From assembly GCF_000002865.3 (NCBI RefSeq), contig NW_001865040.1:2541254-2600904 (forward strand): DNA of 59,651 bases, in the 5' to 3' direction. Both the position numbers and the translations under genes were made by a program. Numbering within the stretch: position 1 is the first letter of the stretch; each line of letters opens with the position of its first letter. Below the pieces are notes generated by a model. The model saw nothing but the letters and a program-made list of their open reading frames with translations. It ran no database searches and was not told the origin of the DNA. Origin of the DNA: Monosiga brevicollis MX1. Its lineage: Eukaryota; Opisthokonta; Choanoflagellata; Craspedida; Salpingoecidae. Shown here piece after piece: positions 24,148 through 39,252 of this stretch.

Positions 24148-27100
24148 TCACGGTTCAGGGGAGGAAGAGCCAGATGACAGGGTTGTGCGTGGAACTGCCA
24201 GCCGCAGTTGCAGAAAGCAAGCAGCAGGGCGCAGTTGTGCATCCCAAATACCTCCCGTACAAGTGATGAGTGCTGGGGGTCCAGCAAAGCGGACTGCCAG
24301 CAGGTTCTGTACGCGATGCCGCCAAGTCGGCTCTGGGCTGGCGACGCACACTCGGGCCTGGAGGAGCGATCGTCCCGCCACATCTGACACGTGATTCAAG
24401 GCCGTTTCCAATTGAGCAAGGCACTGGTCCGCATTCGTGCCTGCGAGGTTTGTGATGGAAAAAAGAAAAAAGAAAAAAAAAGTGAGGGTGTCGCCCACGA
24501 CAATGCGGCTCACAATGAGGCTCTCCATGAGTCACGTCAAGCGCACCTGGAACAGTGATGGCAGCAAAAACAACACCCGAGGGACCACTTTGGTGCAGCT
24601 GCACACTCTCATCAGCAGAGCAAGGCAGGGCATGGGCATCGCGATGGAAAGTGTAATGATATTCCAACTGTGCGCTTTTGGGCAACCCTGGGACTGCAGC
24701 AAAGGCATGCACGGGTAGATTGTGCTCTTGAGCACTCCGCCAACTCTGGGATTTAGGAATGCATGAATGAGCATGGTGAGAGAAGCCGCACAACCTGCAT
24801 ATGCTTGTTCAGCCTAAACATTGCAAACCAGCGCCTCAGACCTCACGCAGAGCCTCTGGCAGATTTGCCTCATCAACAAAGCAAAGGGATTCTACCGCAG
24901 GTGCACCTGCGACACCCATGCACGCTCGCACATGCTGTACATGCTGCAGAGCTGCAGAGCTCTGCAAAAAAAGTCAGGTCAAGGAAATGTCACTGAGGTG
25001 AAGCATGGTTTGCAACAAAATGCGGCGAGCGACACACATGGCATTGTCATGTCCACCCTGGATGACCGCGGCCAGCTGACGCTTTTTCTTTTCAACAAGC
25101 AGGATGGAAAGGGTTAAGGGCCTAACCTGCGCGAACGCCGAGGGGTAGAGCTGTAGCGAGGCTGGGTTAAGACCAATTTGGCCTGCCATCTCCACGGTAC
25201 CATTGTGCTGGAGTTGGGCTCAAACGAGCACGTCAGTGAGCTGTGCGCCTTGTACCTTGACTTTTCCATTCGCAAGCCCGTGCAGGCGCTTACCTCGCAG
25301 CTCTGACTGTACGGGCCAATGTTGGCAGGCGCCCAGTAAGAGAGACCTCGAACATGCAGAGTGCTGCGCGCGACTGGCTCGACAGTGGCGAGCAACTGCA
25401 CGGCACTGGCTTGGTAGGCCTGGATACAAACTCGCGACGGCGGTTCGACATCTACACCAGCGATTTGACAAAGGAAAGTGAGGATCAAGGAGAGCGTATA
25501 GAGCATGGTATAAGAAACAAGGTGGGCAACCGTGATGATCAAGGATCCAGAACAACGAGGCAGCGCATGTATCGACGGACCAAAGGCTTGAAGGTATACG
25601 CTGTTGATGGCAGCAAACTTGGTCATGTCGCGTACATTGAGTTGGACATGGCAGATGGCGGAGAGGCTGGAGCCTCGGGCTTCGAGCACAGCACGAAGAT
25701 GTGACAGGGCCGACTGCATCGCCTCTTGAGGATCTGCAAGGGCACCGCCGTCTACACAGATGGACCAGGGCTCTGTGGAGGTTGGACTGGCACTAGCGTT
25801 GTCCAATTCAGCGGAACTTGTCGATGACTCTTGTTCAAGTGTGGTGGCATCCAGCGGGGCCAAGGGAACGGCAGTGAGGCAAGCAGACGCAGGTGGTTCG
25901 GGAACCGTTGGGGCAATGGTGGGGACCGGGTTCTCAAAGCCAGCATCGGCCAGCAAAGTACGGGCGGCGTCGGCATCAGGAACGACGTGCCCCGGTTTGT
26001 CGACAAGCGCGAGTCGTTGCAACTGAAGGTAGCCGACGGGAGCAAAGGCGTCGTCGGAATGGATAATGGTGGTGGATTCCTCGACAACGAGACGACGTGT
26101 AAACAGCGGACTGTCCAGAACAAAGGTTTCATATTCGCCACCCTCACCACATACATGCACCTCGTACAGGTCATGGAGCTTGTGAAGGGTTGGGCTGAGC
26201 ATGCCGAGCGTTTGGCCCAGATGCTTGCGAGGCATCAGGCCCATAGCTGCAACCTATGGCAGTGCTCGCAAAGTTGAGGAAGAGATGATCAAAGAGGGTG
26301 AAGGGAAGAAAAGCCTGCAAGCACGCCGCATTGACATGGCGACAAACCTTGATGACAATGGCTTCAAGGCCACTTGCGACCATTTCGGCAAGGAGCTCGG
26401 CCTGGTCGCGTTGCCACAGGTAGCTGAGGACGGTAATGCCATGGCGGGCCGCGACCTGTTCGACGCGAGTTCGCTGGTAATCGGAGAGGATGGCGCCAAC
26501 AGACACGGCCTCGACGTCAGGATGGGATCGGATCACTCGCTGGAAGAGGCGATCCATGTCTTCAACCTCATCCCGCTCGGCACGATGGTACGTCTGTGAG
26601 CCGGTTCCACGGATGGTTGACCGGCCAGGTAAGCAGTAGCGGCGCTTTATGAATAAAGCTGGGAAGAATGGAACCGTGCACGTTGCCAGAGACAAGGTTG
26701 CCAACCTTTGTGTCAGACACGCAGGCACCGACGATGGCCTCGCGGTAGAGGGGCTTGTCCAGCGCGGCGGCCAGCAGCTCAATGCCCTCGTGGCCAACTG
26801 TCTGGTACATCATGCTGTCGAGCTCATCTGAAACGAGGACATCGTGAGGCTGCCTCGGGGCGGGGCAGGCATGGCTGGACTGATAGACGGGCGGGAGATC
26901 AAAAAGACATTGGCACTGCCGTTCCGTTTTCAAGTGGTAACAGCGGTGCACGTACCGATGGACTCGGGCGGCGCCAGATTGGCGAGTGCCACCACCTGGT
27001 GGCCATTGGCGACGCAGTGCAGCAGGTTGTGGCAGCTGTCCTTCCCACCGCTATGGGCCAGAATAAGGAAGGGGCACGGGCCAAGCACAGAGTGCACCAC

Positions 27101-27190
27101 ACGGTAAGCCTACGGCACCAAACCATCACGAACCCTGCATCCTCAGGCTCTCATGCCGCGACCGAACCTGATCAGCGCGAACGTCTTCAT
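24148..27190 (-). CDS. DPH6: diphthine-ammonia ligase with C-terminal RidA-like domains
   Basis: Performs the last step of diphthamide synthesis on elongation factor 2: ATP-dependent amidation of diphthine. Exon 1 is only 23 bases (27168-27190, MKTFALI plus two bases). It splices to 26956-27050 to complete the PP-loop SGGKDSCHNLLHCVANGHQ. Further exons give DELDSMMYQTVGHEGIELLA, VSVGAILSDYQRTRVEQVA and YLWQRDQAELLAEMV. The exon near 26100-26240 carries VCGEGGEYETFVLDSPLF. Downstream regions (about 25780-25300 and 25110-24150) resemble YjgF/RidA domains (ICHVQLNVRDMTKFAAINSV; SYWAPANIGPYSQ), the long architecture known from fungi and plants rather than the short animal enzyme. The last exon ends TLSSGSSSPEP with stop at 24148. 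Exon borders between 24500 and 25150 are uncertain. Convergent with the TPR-SH3 gene. Confidence 0.88.
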
Positions 27191-27640
27191 CTTCGGGTGG
27201 GCATGTGGCGCTCTTCAGGCACAAAAATGATGACAATTCTTTTGATTTTTTGAGAGAGAATTCGAGTGTGAGAGTTTGAGAGAAGGTTCAGGAGTAGGAA
27301 GAGAGAGGGCATTCAAGGGAAAGGGAGGGAGAGAGAGCCCCAACGATGTCTGAATGGGTTGCATGAGTCTGGTGGAGGACAAGCAGAGCAAGAGGGCTGC
27401 TCCAGGAACTGCAATTTTTTATCGATTGGCTTTTGGATGAATGGTAAAGTCAACGGCCAGCATGTGGACATGACTGGAGCCTTTTGCCAGCAGCGGAGCA
27501 CAAGCAATCCCACGCCTCCCAATCGGTCAACGATCAAGGCACGCTTGATTCGAGCAGGAAGAGTCGAGGCAAAGAAAGAAGAAAGAAAGAAAAAGGACAC
27601 AATCAAGAGTCAAAAACAGTTTCAAATTCCTGGCGCTTCT
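27191..27640. other. intergenic: DPH6 promoter / SEC23 3' flank
   Basis: No gene seen. The first 130 bases are GA-rich (27250-27340), and 27565-27600 is an AAGAAAG-rich tract. This interval should contain the DPH6 promoter, because both flanking genes read leftward. Confidence 0.5.
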
Positions 27641-31498
<3,858 letters not shown>

Positions 31499-33049
31499 AT
31501 GGACCTGCAGCAGCTTTCTCTGGGACTGGACTATGTGGCCAGCAATGGCATCGTGCTGAGCACGGAAAAGCGGGTGGCGCTGCAAACCTCGCTAGTGCTT
31601 CTCCAGCATGCAGAGAAGCTGGAGCACATGACCTACTGGGGCAAGATTCAAGGCCTCACCGCCGACTACTATATTGCCCAGGGCTACAACCAGGATCCCT
31701 TCCAGCGCAAGAACTTTATGAGGTACTCCCCCGTCGCCTCTGCACTTTGCTTTGCCCCCATGTTCAACAGAAGCGAGCCAGGAGAATCCATGCTGGTCAC
31801 GGGCTGGTGTCTTTATGAGTGGCCCTTTGGAACAGAATGCCAGGAGCACCCTTTTCCCTCATCGTTTTTCACCCCGCCATCCCGATAGCTTGGACTGCAT
31901 CAAGTGGGCGCACGTCGCCGATGTCCACCCTGTCCTGATTGCGTCGGCACAAGGCCTGACAACTCGCTTCACAGGCAACCCATCACACGAGTACACGGTT
32001 CAGGAGCCCGGTCCCGCACCCGATGAAGAGCGGCCCGAGCTGCCCATTGATGTGCGTGGCTTTGGAGGACAAGAGGCCCGCCCTTCCGCTTCTGGCACTT
32101 GGACTCGCTTCATATTTTGAGCTCATTGCCGGATCGGCACTACCGTTGTGTCTTAGGTGGCGAGCTTGCGTAAGGAGGAGACCAAGTCAGACAACACGGT
32201 CATTGTGACCACTACGCTGAGCGAGGAGAAGCGTCTGGCCGCTGTCATTCACTTGATTGACCAGGCTGCTCGCGTTGTGCCGCGCGGCGCTTACCGCAAG
32301 GTCGGTGGACCATTGTCTGTTCGATGCGTGGACGCACAACTGCTGGCAATCCCACATTCAGGTCTTGAGCCTGTCACCTCACTTGTTGATCCTGTCCTTG
32401 TTGCTATTTTTGATGCAACCGCAATCAGACACCGGGCGACAAGATTGAAAAATCGCACACCTTTTCGGGCCTGTCGTTCCAAGACGCCGGCAAGATTGAC
32501 AACTACATGCATTGCCGTGAGCCCGAAACACTAAAAATGAAGACCAACCTTCAGCTGGTACGCTGCATCACCGGCTTGATCGTGTACATGGCTTGCTCAC
32601 TCGCATATCGGGTCGCCTCTCCTCGTACACACGCGCGCTCTCTCACTGGCACCCAATGCGCTTGCTGGCTCATTGGCCACATGTTCAGGCCAAATTGGAC
32701 CCGGCCCTTGACTTTTTGGATTCGTTGGCGGACGACATTCCCAAGGTGCGCTTGCTCGTCATCCTGTGGCAGATGGGCGGCATATGGGTGGCCTGGCAGA
32801 CAGATACTTTTTCAAATGTCGGGCAGGCACTATGGGAGGAGGTGAAGCGGCAGCTTGACTCACCGGTTGGCATGTTCTGTGAAGCGCTGCTGGAGCATAC
32901 AGTATCAAAAGGGGGCCACCGTCGCCGTCCTTCGCAGCGTTGTTTGGCCTGGTGCCGTGTTTTATCACGGCATCTCATCGCCCATCTTCGGCCACGTCTA
33001 TGTCGGGACCGGTCTCAAGAACTTGGACCTGATCTTTATGATTTCCTAA
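31499..33049 (+). CDS. RSPH9: radial spoke head protein 9
   Basis: Component of the radial spoke head of motile cilia and flagella. Six exons join in frame: 31499-31722, 31889-32051, 32157-32300, 32429-32557, 32689-32745 and 32885-33049, giving 293 residues (human protein 276). Diagnostic stretches are WGKIQGLTADYYIAQG in exon 1, RLAAVIHLIDQAARVVPRGA in exon 3, REPETLKMKTNL in exon 4, LDPALDFLDSLADDIPK in exon 5 and VVWPGAVFYHG with VYVGTGLKNLDL in exon 6. It supports a flagellated organism. Divergent from SEC23, same strand as OPA3. Confidence 0.95.
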
Positions 33050-33578
33050 CTCCTTTACTCCATTTGTTGTGTAGCGAGCGTGATTCGGGCGCCTCTTTAA
33101 TGATGCCCACAGCCACCTCCCTCTCGCTGGTGCTGTGCGCGCTCTGTGCTTTGTGTTTCCTGCCTGTTGCTCCAGTCCTTGATGCATGTACAGCTGGTGT
33201 TTGTACCAGTTGAACGCCTGTTGAAAATCCAAGAGAACTAATGATTTGGCACGTCCTGCGCCTTGCCGCCCTTTCCTGTGCGCGCCACCCAGATCATCGT
33301 TTGATCACATGCAACCCTATAAAACAAAAAAGAATGACAACATCTTGTCCGCCATTTTAAACTGCAATTCTCGAATTTTGTTTTTGTGCAAGAACGGAAA
33401 TCAGTCAACTGTGTGAGCTGTGAGCTGAGCTGCTGGCTTTATTTTATTATTTTAGGGGGCGAACGAGGGCGGTGCAGTCCGTCTATTTGTCTGGCTGTTC
33501 TGGCTGGTCTTGCCTCGTGGTTTTCTTTGGTCTCTGCTGGAATTGCAGAAGGAAAGCCGAGCTGTATCCAGTGGCGCC

Positions 33579-34492
33579 ATGGCGGCACTACCTTTGGGCA
33601 AGATTCTGGCGCTGACAGTGCGCACGCTCTCAAAGCCTGTTTCCAAGCTGCTCAAGGTCAGGGCTCCCTCAACGTCGTCCCCTCTATCATCGCCCCGATG
33701 GAATGCACTCCCGTGTCACGGGAGGTGCACCGAAACAGATGCTTTATCAGCCGCCATGCTCACCACCTTGATGCGTTCGTCGACAGGACCAGGCCAAACA
33801 GCACGGCGTCTTTCGCAACCGATTCCTGATTCCCGTCGGCCAAGGTTGGCAATGGCTTGCCGGCCCCATCAAACCAATCGGTCCACCACTGACTCTGTTC
33901 ACATGTTTGCGCTCGCAGTGACGCATTGGGTTGGTGTGCGGCTACGCCGCCTGACCCTCGGCAGCTCCCGCAAGGAAGTCACCCCACTTGATGCTGCTGG
34001 TACGTGTTTATTGGCAAGCACTCGGTCATTGTCATGGCTGTCCCGTGACCTTACCAATCACTCTGAACTTTTTGCGCGAGTTGTTTGCAGGTGCTACGGA
34101 ATATGGTGCAGAATTCCTTGGTGAAGCCTTTATTTACAGGTAAGGGTCGCTTGCCTTGAACCTGGCCACGCACTCCCCTCCCCCACGAGCACAACGCGGT
34201 GCACGCCCTCAATCCTTCACACTTCTTTGTTGTGCCGGCGCACAGCGTGGCCACGGCCTTGATGGTCCTTGAGTATAATACCAGTTCAACCAAATCCGCT
34301 CGGAAAGAAGCTATTCAGAATCAGCAGCTGGCATCGCTGCGGCACGATCTGGATGCGGCAAACGAACGGATTGAGCAACTTGAGGTGCAGAACCAGCTGC
34401 AATTTCAGATCCTGACTCGGCTCACAGAGCTCGAGGAGCAGCATCAGGCTCTGAGAGAAGAACAAGCCAAGCCCAAGGGCTGGTTCTCATGA
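33579..34492 (+). CDS. OPA3: OPA3 family mitochondrial protein
   Basis: Small membrane-associated protein of mitochondria (and peroxisomes in some isoforms), linked in humans to optic atrophy and lipid handling. Exons 33579-33656, 33787-33844, 33919-33999, 34091-34139 and 34246-34492 splice in frame to 170 residues; human OPA3 has 179. The N-terminus LGKILALTVRTLSKPVSK matches the family opening (MAKLLYLGIRQVSKPLA). FRNRFLIPVGQ, THWVGVRLRRLTLG, PLDAAGATEYGAEFLGEAFI and LMVLEYNTSS follow the family order, ending in a coiled coil (LASLRHDLDAANERIEQLEV). The A of the TGA stop is also the first base of AATAAA (34492-34497). Confidence 0.92.
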
Positions 34493-34497
34493 ATAAA
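34492..34497 (+). promoter_or_regulatory. polyadenylation signal overlapping the OPA3 stop codon
   Basis: TGAATAAA: the stop codon and AATAAA share one base. The 3' UTR would then be only about 10-30 bases, which suits the 85-base gap to the convergent CCDC61 stop at 34578. Confidence 0.55.
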
Positions 34498-34577
34498 CCT
34501 CCTTCTCTCTGCCCGTGGCCCCTCTCATAAGGGAGGCCTTGCGGGTGCGCTGGACGCGCGGCCCGCATGTGACCGCT

Positions 34578-36690
34578 CTATGACGATTGATTTAAATAAG
34601 CCTGGAGTGCTTGCAGGCGCCGATCAATCTCGGCAATATCAGGTTGAGGGGCACTCGTGTCCGCGCCTGCCACCCGGTGCCATACAACATGGGTCCCCGC
34701 GAGGATAGTGTAAGGAGGCGGAGATCTCAAATACCCAAATGAAAAAAAATGCTACCCATGAAAGCGTAATTGACAGAAAGCCGAGCCTTGTCGTGCGTGG
34801 GTCTCATACCTTGCTCTCGGCGCTTGAAGCTGTAATCAAAGGACGGCGAACGGGCAGGCCGTGCCCCATGCCGCGGCCTGTTGGTCATCAGGTGTACACC
34901 GCCGAGCCATGAGATGGCCAGAACGATAAAAAGCGCACTCGCGCGCTAGGATCACAAGCACATACCCATCATCATGGCGGCGACCCCGAGCCGAGACACT
35001 TGGTGAGCGGCTTGGGCCACGCGACGCACGGTGCACAGAGGAGGAGCGGCTCGAACCGCGACTGGGCCCCCTAAACGAGGCAGTCCGACTTCGCGGAGCG
35101 GGGGACGGGGACCGCCCTCGCCGCTGCTCGTCTGCAGCCGTCCGCCTTTGTCGTTGAGCCTACCAGCGCGGTCGTTGCAAGCGCATCAAACTAACACAGG
35201 TGTGCATTGCCATGCCAGGTGCCATTGGCGCCAAGAGTCTTACCTCGATTTTAGCCTGCCGCTCCTTAACATATGCGGTGGGGTCAAAGCGGGGGCGAGG
35301 CGAGGCGGAGCGAGTGCGACGCGAGGGTGTGCTCTGTCGCGCCGCACCGGTGCGGCTGACTGCACGATCATGCACGGACACGCTTCGACTGCGACTGCGA
35401 TCTCGTCCCCGCGGCTCTAACAAGGCAGGGCCGCAAAGTGTGGGTATGAGAGCAGATAGACAGGGTATGGTGGAATCCGAGCGAGCAGGCTGCAGGTGAA
35501 ACCGACTAACAACAGACAGACAAACGCTTGTGTAACTTACCGGTTGAGGCGGCTTGGCGTGTGTTTGCAGGGCGCGATGCGGAGCGACTGCGCGAGGCAG
35601 AAGCTCGGCGCTCCTCAACAGCAGCAGCACGAGGACGAGGGCCAGATGCGGGCGCTTTGCCGGTGGACCCAACGGGGTTGGAGCGGCGTTGCGGCGTTGA
35701 AGCAGAGCGGGCGTGCAGCTGGGCACTGAGGTTGCGGCACTTGAGTTGGAGAGCCCGTTCATTGGCAGAGACGGCTTCAAGCTCTGCGCGGAGTCGCTGT
35801 AATTGGGTGTTCTTGCCGGCGACCAGGCTCTGGTGGCGATTCTTCTGCTCGAGTAGATCATGCTCGAGCTGAGAAATCATCGTGCGGAGCATGTCTAGAT
35901 CCTGCGCTGAAGGGCCCCGCGGACGCTGGGCTACGGTCTGATGAAGTGCTTCCAGATCTGTGCGCTGCTGTGAGATGATCTGGCGCAGTTCATCGATTTC
36001 TTGCATTTGGGCCTCGACAATGGCAGTCAGCGGGGAGTCTTTAGAGGCGCCCTTGTTGGCCGGTGCATCAGGGTGCTCAGTGGGAGGCGGCGTCGGCTGT
36101 GAACGGGCTGCGTCCAGGGCTTGGCGTAGTTGCTGATTATCATGGTGCAAGTGGCGCAACCGGGCGGCCAGGGCACCGACTGTGGGTGGGGCAGCACACT
36201 CGAGGGGGAGCGGGTAGTGGGTGCGATCAAACTCAGATGTGTAGGTTAAAATCAAATAGCGGCGCGAGGCCGTGGGATCGGCAGCGTCGAGCCCTTGGCT
36301 GCTTTCAAAAGAGGCCAGCTCAGGCTCACTGGGCGCGGGCTGGGAGCGAAGGCGCTGCAGGGCGCGATACGTCAGCCAGTGTAGCTGAAGCTGAGGAGTC
36401 GGGTGAGAGAGGCTGCGCGTGAGCATGGCAGTAAAAGTCGTGAAGGATTTGAAATTGCCCGTGCGGGCCGTCATGTCCTCCACGTAGGCGGTTGTAAACG
36501 AGCCAGTCCATTCCTCGCCCGTGACGTCGTCCTGAATCTTGAGGACCAGCGCCGCAGGCAAGATGGCCACCTGAACCTGATGCAGCGCGTCGTTGAAGAC
36601 GCATGCCACCACGAGACCGGCTGGTGCGCCACTGCTGCTGATGCTCGACGGCGGCGGCGCGCCCAAGCCGGCTCCTATTTCGCTGGCCAT
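34578..36690 (-). CDS. CCDC61: CCDC61/VFL3 basal-body protein
   Basis: Centriole and basal-body protein needed for correct rootlet and microtubule organisation (VFL3 in green algae). Start ATG 36690. The XRCC4-like head runs over about residues 25-185 (FTTAYVEDMTARTGNFKSF; YLILTYTSEFDRTHYPLPL is the hallmark). A long coiled coil follows (LRQIISQQRTDLEALHQ to KNTQLQRLRAELEAVSAN). Then come Ser/Arg/Ala-rich exons including RPRFDPTAYVKERQAK near 35260, a short exon with RSPSFDYSFKRREQ near 34815-34855, and a final exon ending AEIDRRLQALQAYLNQSS with TAG at 34578-34580; this C-terminal motif also ends the human protein. The N-terminal exon is large (about 35540-36690). Confidence 0.92.
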
Positions 36691-36859
36691 GACCCGTGGG
36701 TCCCACTAGCTGCCAACTCTTTTGGAGAGTTGCTTCGTCTCTGTGCGCGCCCGTCCACGTCCACACCTCAGACCTCAAACCTGCCTACCCCCAAAAGGAG
36801 GACGTGCTGGCGAACACAACACACGAGATTTGAAATTTGTGAAGAAAAAAAAATTTCGT

Positions 36860-36965
36860 TTTTCAAAATTTCGCGAGAGAGCAAAAATAGAGAGAGCAAA
36901 AATAGAGAGAGAGAAAGAGAGAGAAAGAGAAAAGAAAAGAGAGAAAAGGACAAAGCGCGAGGTAA
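36860..36965. repeat. GA-rich low-complexity tract upstream of CCDC61
   Basis: Repeats of AGAGAGCAAAAAT and GAGAAAGA between the CCDC61 start (36690) and the RRM-TatD stop (37098). The whole 36691-37097 gap shows no gene and should hold the CCDC61 promoter. Confidence 0.7.
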
Positions 36966-37097
36966 GGATAAAAAGAAAATTTAGTGCATCGCTCGCTCCG
37001 GCTCAATGCGGGAAGGCCACCCGCCGTTGCCTCTGAAAGTTGGCAGTCAAGAAAGAGGAGGTAATTAATTGCAGCTTTTTTTATGAACACGTTTCGA

Positions 37098-38840
37098 TCA
37101 GGACTGGTGAACGGCCTGCAGACGAAACACCTCTACAGTGGTCTGGGTCAGACGGCGGGCCGTGTCTGCTCGATCCATCCCATAGAGCAGGGCCACAACG
37201 TCCAGCACCAAGGGGAGGGTAAAGGGCGCGTTATTGCGTCCAATGTGTGGTCGCGCCGCGTCTGGGGCCATGTAGGGAGCGTCCGTCTCGATCATTAAGC
37301 GTTCAAGAGGAACCTCGGCCGCCAGAAACTCACGCAAGGCCGCTCCGCGGCGTTGCATGCCAAGGTACCCCGTGACGCCAATGTAATAGCCGCGCTGCAC
37401 GTAATCATGTAGCTCGGGTCGCTCACCCGTGAAGCAGTGTACAATGACCGGGGGCAGGCGAGGGAATTCGTCCAGGACTGCCACAAAGTCAGCATGCGCC
37501 TCGCGCTCATGGCAGAATAATGGGAGGTCCAGCTCAGCCGCGAGTTGTACCTAAAACGGCATAAAGGCGCAGCGTTGGGATACATCCGGATGCATCATTG
37601 CCTCACGACCACAGGCGTGTCATCACAGCAACGAGAAAACAAGGGGAGGCAGGGCGATCGACCAACGTGGGCGCGGAAGGAGGCTCGTTGTTGGGCCGGG
37701 CTGGAAAAGTTGCGGTTATAGTCCAAGCCCGTCTCACCAACGGCCACCACTCCCGGCATCTGGGCCAGTTGCCGCAGTTCCTCCAAGACAGCAGGCGAAA
37801 AAGCTGCAGACCCAGCAAGCAAGCGGTTTTGACGTCAGGAAAAAGTCAAGGAAGATGCGCCGGACCCAGGTCCCGACGACGGTCTGCGTGCACCGGCTAG
37901 TAGGGTGCAGCGCAGGCGCGAGCAAGACTGGTGCATGACGAGGAAAGGGGTGCAACATACTCTTGGCCTGGTGGGGGTGGATACCGGCGGTGCTGTACAG
38001 GGTGCCTGGGTGGCGGCGCACCAAATCTGCGCGCTTGCGACTGCCCGCTAGGTCGGTGCCTGTTAGGATGAGGGGCTGCACGTTCAGCTCGCGTGCACGC
38101 TGCAGCTGCTCCACTCCCAGTAGGTTTGTTCCAATATCGACGATTGGATACGGACTTTCCTGCAACGGCATACGCCGCACATCCGGGTCATTGCCTTTTC
38201 TTTCCTTTGGTGCCGCTTGGGCACGGGTGGGCCTGTTGCGAGCGGGGCTAGCCAAAGCCGGTCCTGCCGGTTCCGGGGCAGCTGGGCTTAAGCGTGCCAG
38301 CGTCAAATGCCCGTCCTGGAAGCGGGCCTCGGGCTGCAAGGCCTTGGCAATGTCACAACGCAATGTACGTCCTGTCAAAGTCACCAATCAATGAGGCAGG
38401 CTTTGCGGTGAATAATAAAATTACATCCATGTTGATACATCAATCAGACCAGACAGGTAATCAACAACCATGCTCATGCTGCTCTCCCGGGTAAAAAGCA
38501 CTCTGCTGATCAGATGCGGCAGTCGCATACCTTCAAGTTTGGCGCTGGTGATACGAGCAGTGGCGTCCCTTAATCGATCATCATCGAGAAACGGAGTGCG
38601 AACAAAGAGGCGGCCTTTGGGAAGCGTCTTGTCATGATCCGCCTAGGGGGTGGCGTAAGCGAACAATCCACGAGTGTGCTGAAGACATTTGAGCGTGTGA
38701 ACCACTGCACGTACCGCAATCAAAAAGCCATCCGCTGGTGCAGCCAGATCACCGAGTGCAGCAACCAGGCATCGTGCCACCTCGGCCAGACTTGCTGTAA
38801 AGGGCAGATTGCCCACGAATAAGGTGGCCCCAGCCTTCAT
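37098..38840 (-). CDS. TatD-family metal-dependent DNase with N-terminal RRM-like domain
   Basis: Exon 1 (38715-38840, ATG 38840) encodes TLFVGNLPFTASLAEVARCL, an RNP2-like opening of an RRM. Exon 2 (about 38528-38639) adds KGRLFVRTPF (RNP1-like, lacking one usual aromatic) and a second helix. Exon 3 opens with GRTLRCDIAKAL (RRM beta-4), a Pro/Ala linker, then from residue about 153 the TatD barrel: VDIGTNL in the TatD style, TAGIHPHQAK, VGETGLDYNRNFSSP, LPLFCHEREAH, VIVHCFTGE, GYYIGVTGYLG, MIETDAPYMAP. Stop TGA 37098-37100. TatD enzymes are 3'-5' exonucleases and AP endonucleases acting in DNA repair or apoptotic DNA breakdown. Intron phases (0, then 1) keep the frame. Alternatively the barrel may start on its own at the Met about ten residues before VDIG. 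Confidence 0.85.
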
Positions 38841-39252
38841 GTTCTCATGTATGTACGAATGTCGAGTTCAACTCGGAAAAATGATCCAATGATCTCAAAC
38901 TCCGACTCGCCACCAGTCCCACACAGGTGCCTCTGCTGATCCATCCATTCACCAAGCGCAAGGTTCAAGAGAGGCGACGCGCATAACGAGATCTGCAAGA
39001 CACAAGACAGACGACCCCCACGAGCCCGCCGAGCGTTGTTGTGCTTTTAAGCCAAAAAAGTTGGACTGGCGACACACCTCGAGTTATGCAATCCAAAAGA
39101 AGAATAAAAAAAGCTGACAATTCACGAGTGAGCGTTTTTTGACTGACAGGGCCGCCGACACATGGGTCATTTCCAAGGTCGTCAAGCCGACTGGGAGAGC
39201 GACGGCGCGGGTGAAAAGGCGTGAAAAAAAGCCGTGGCAGTGTGTATCAAGG

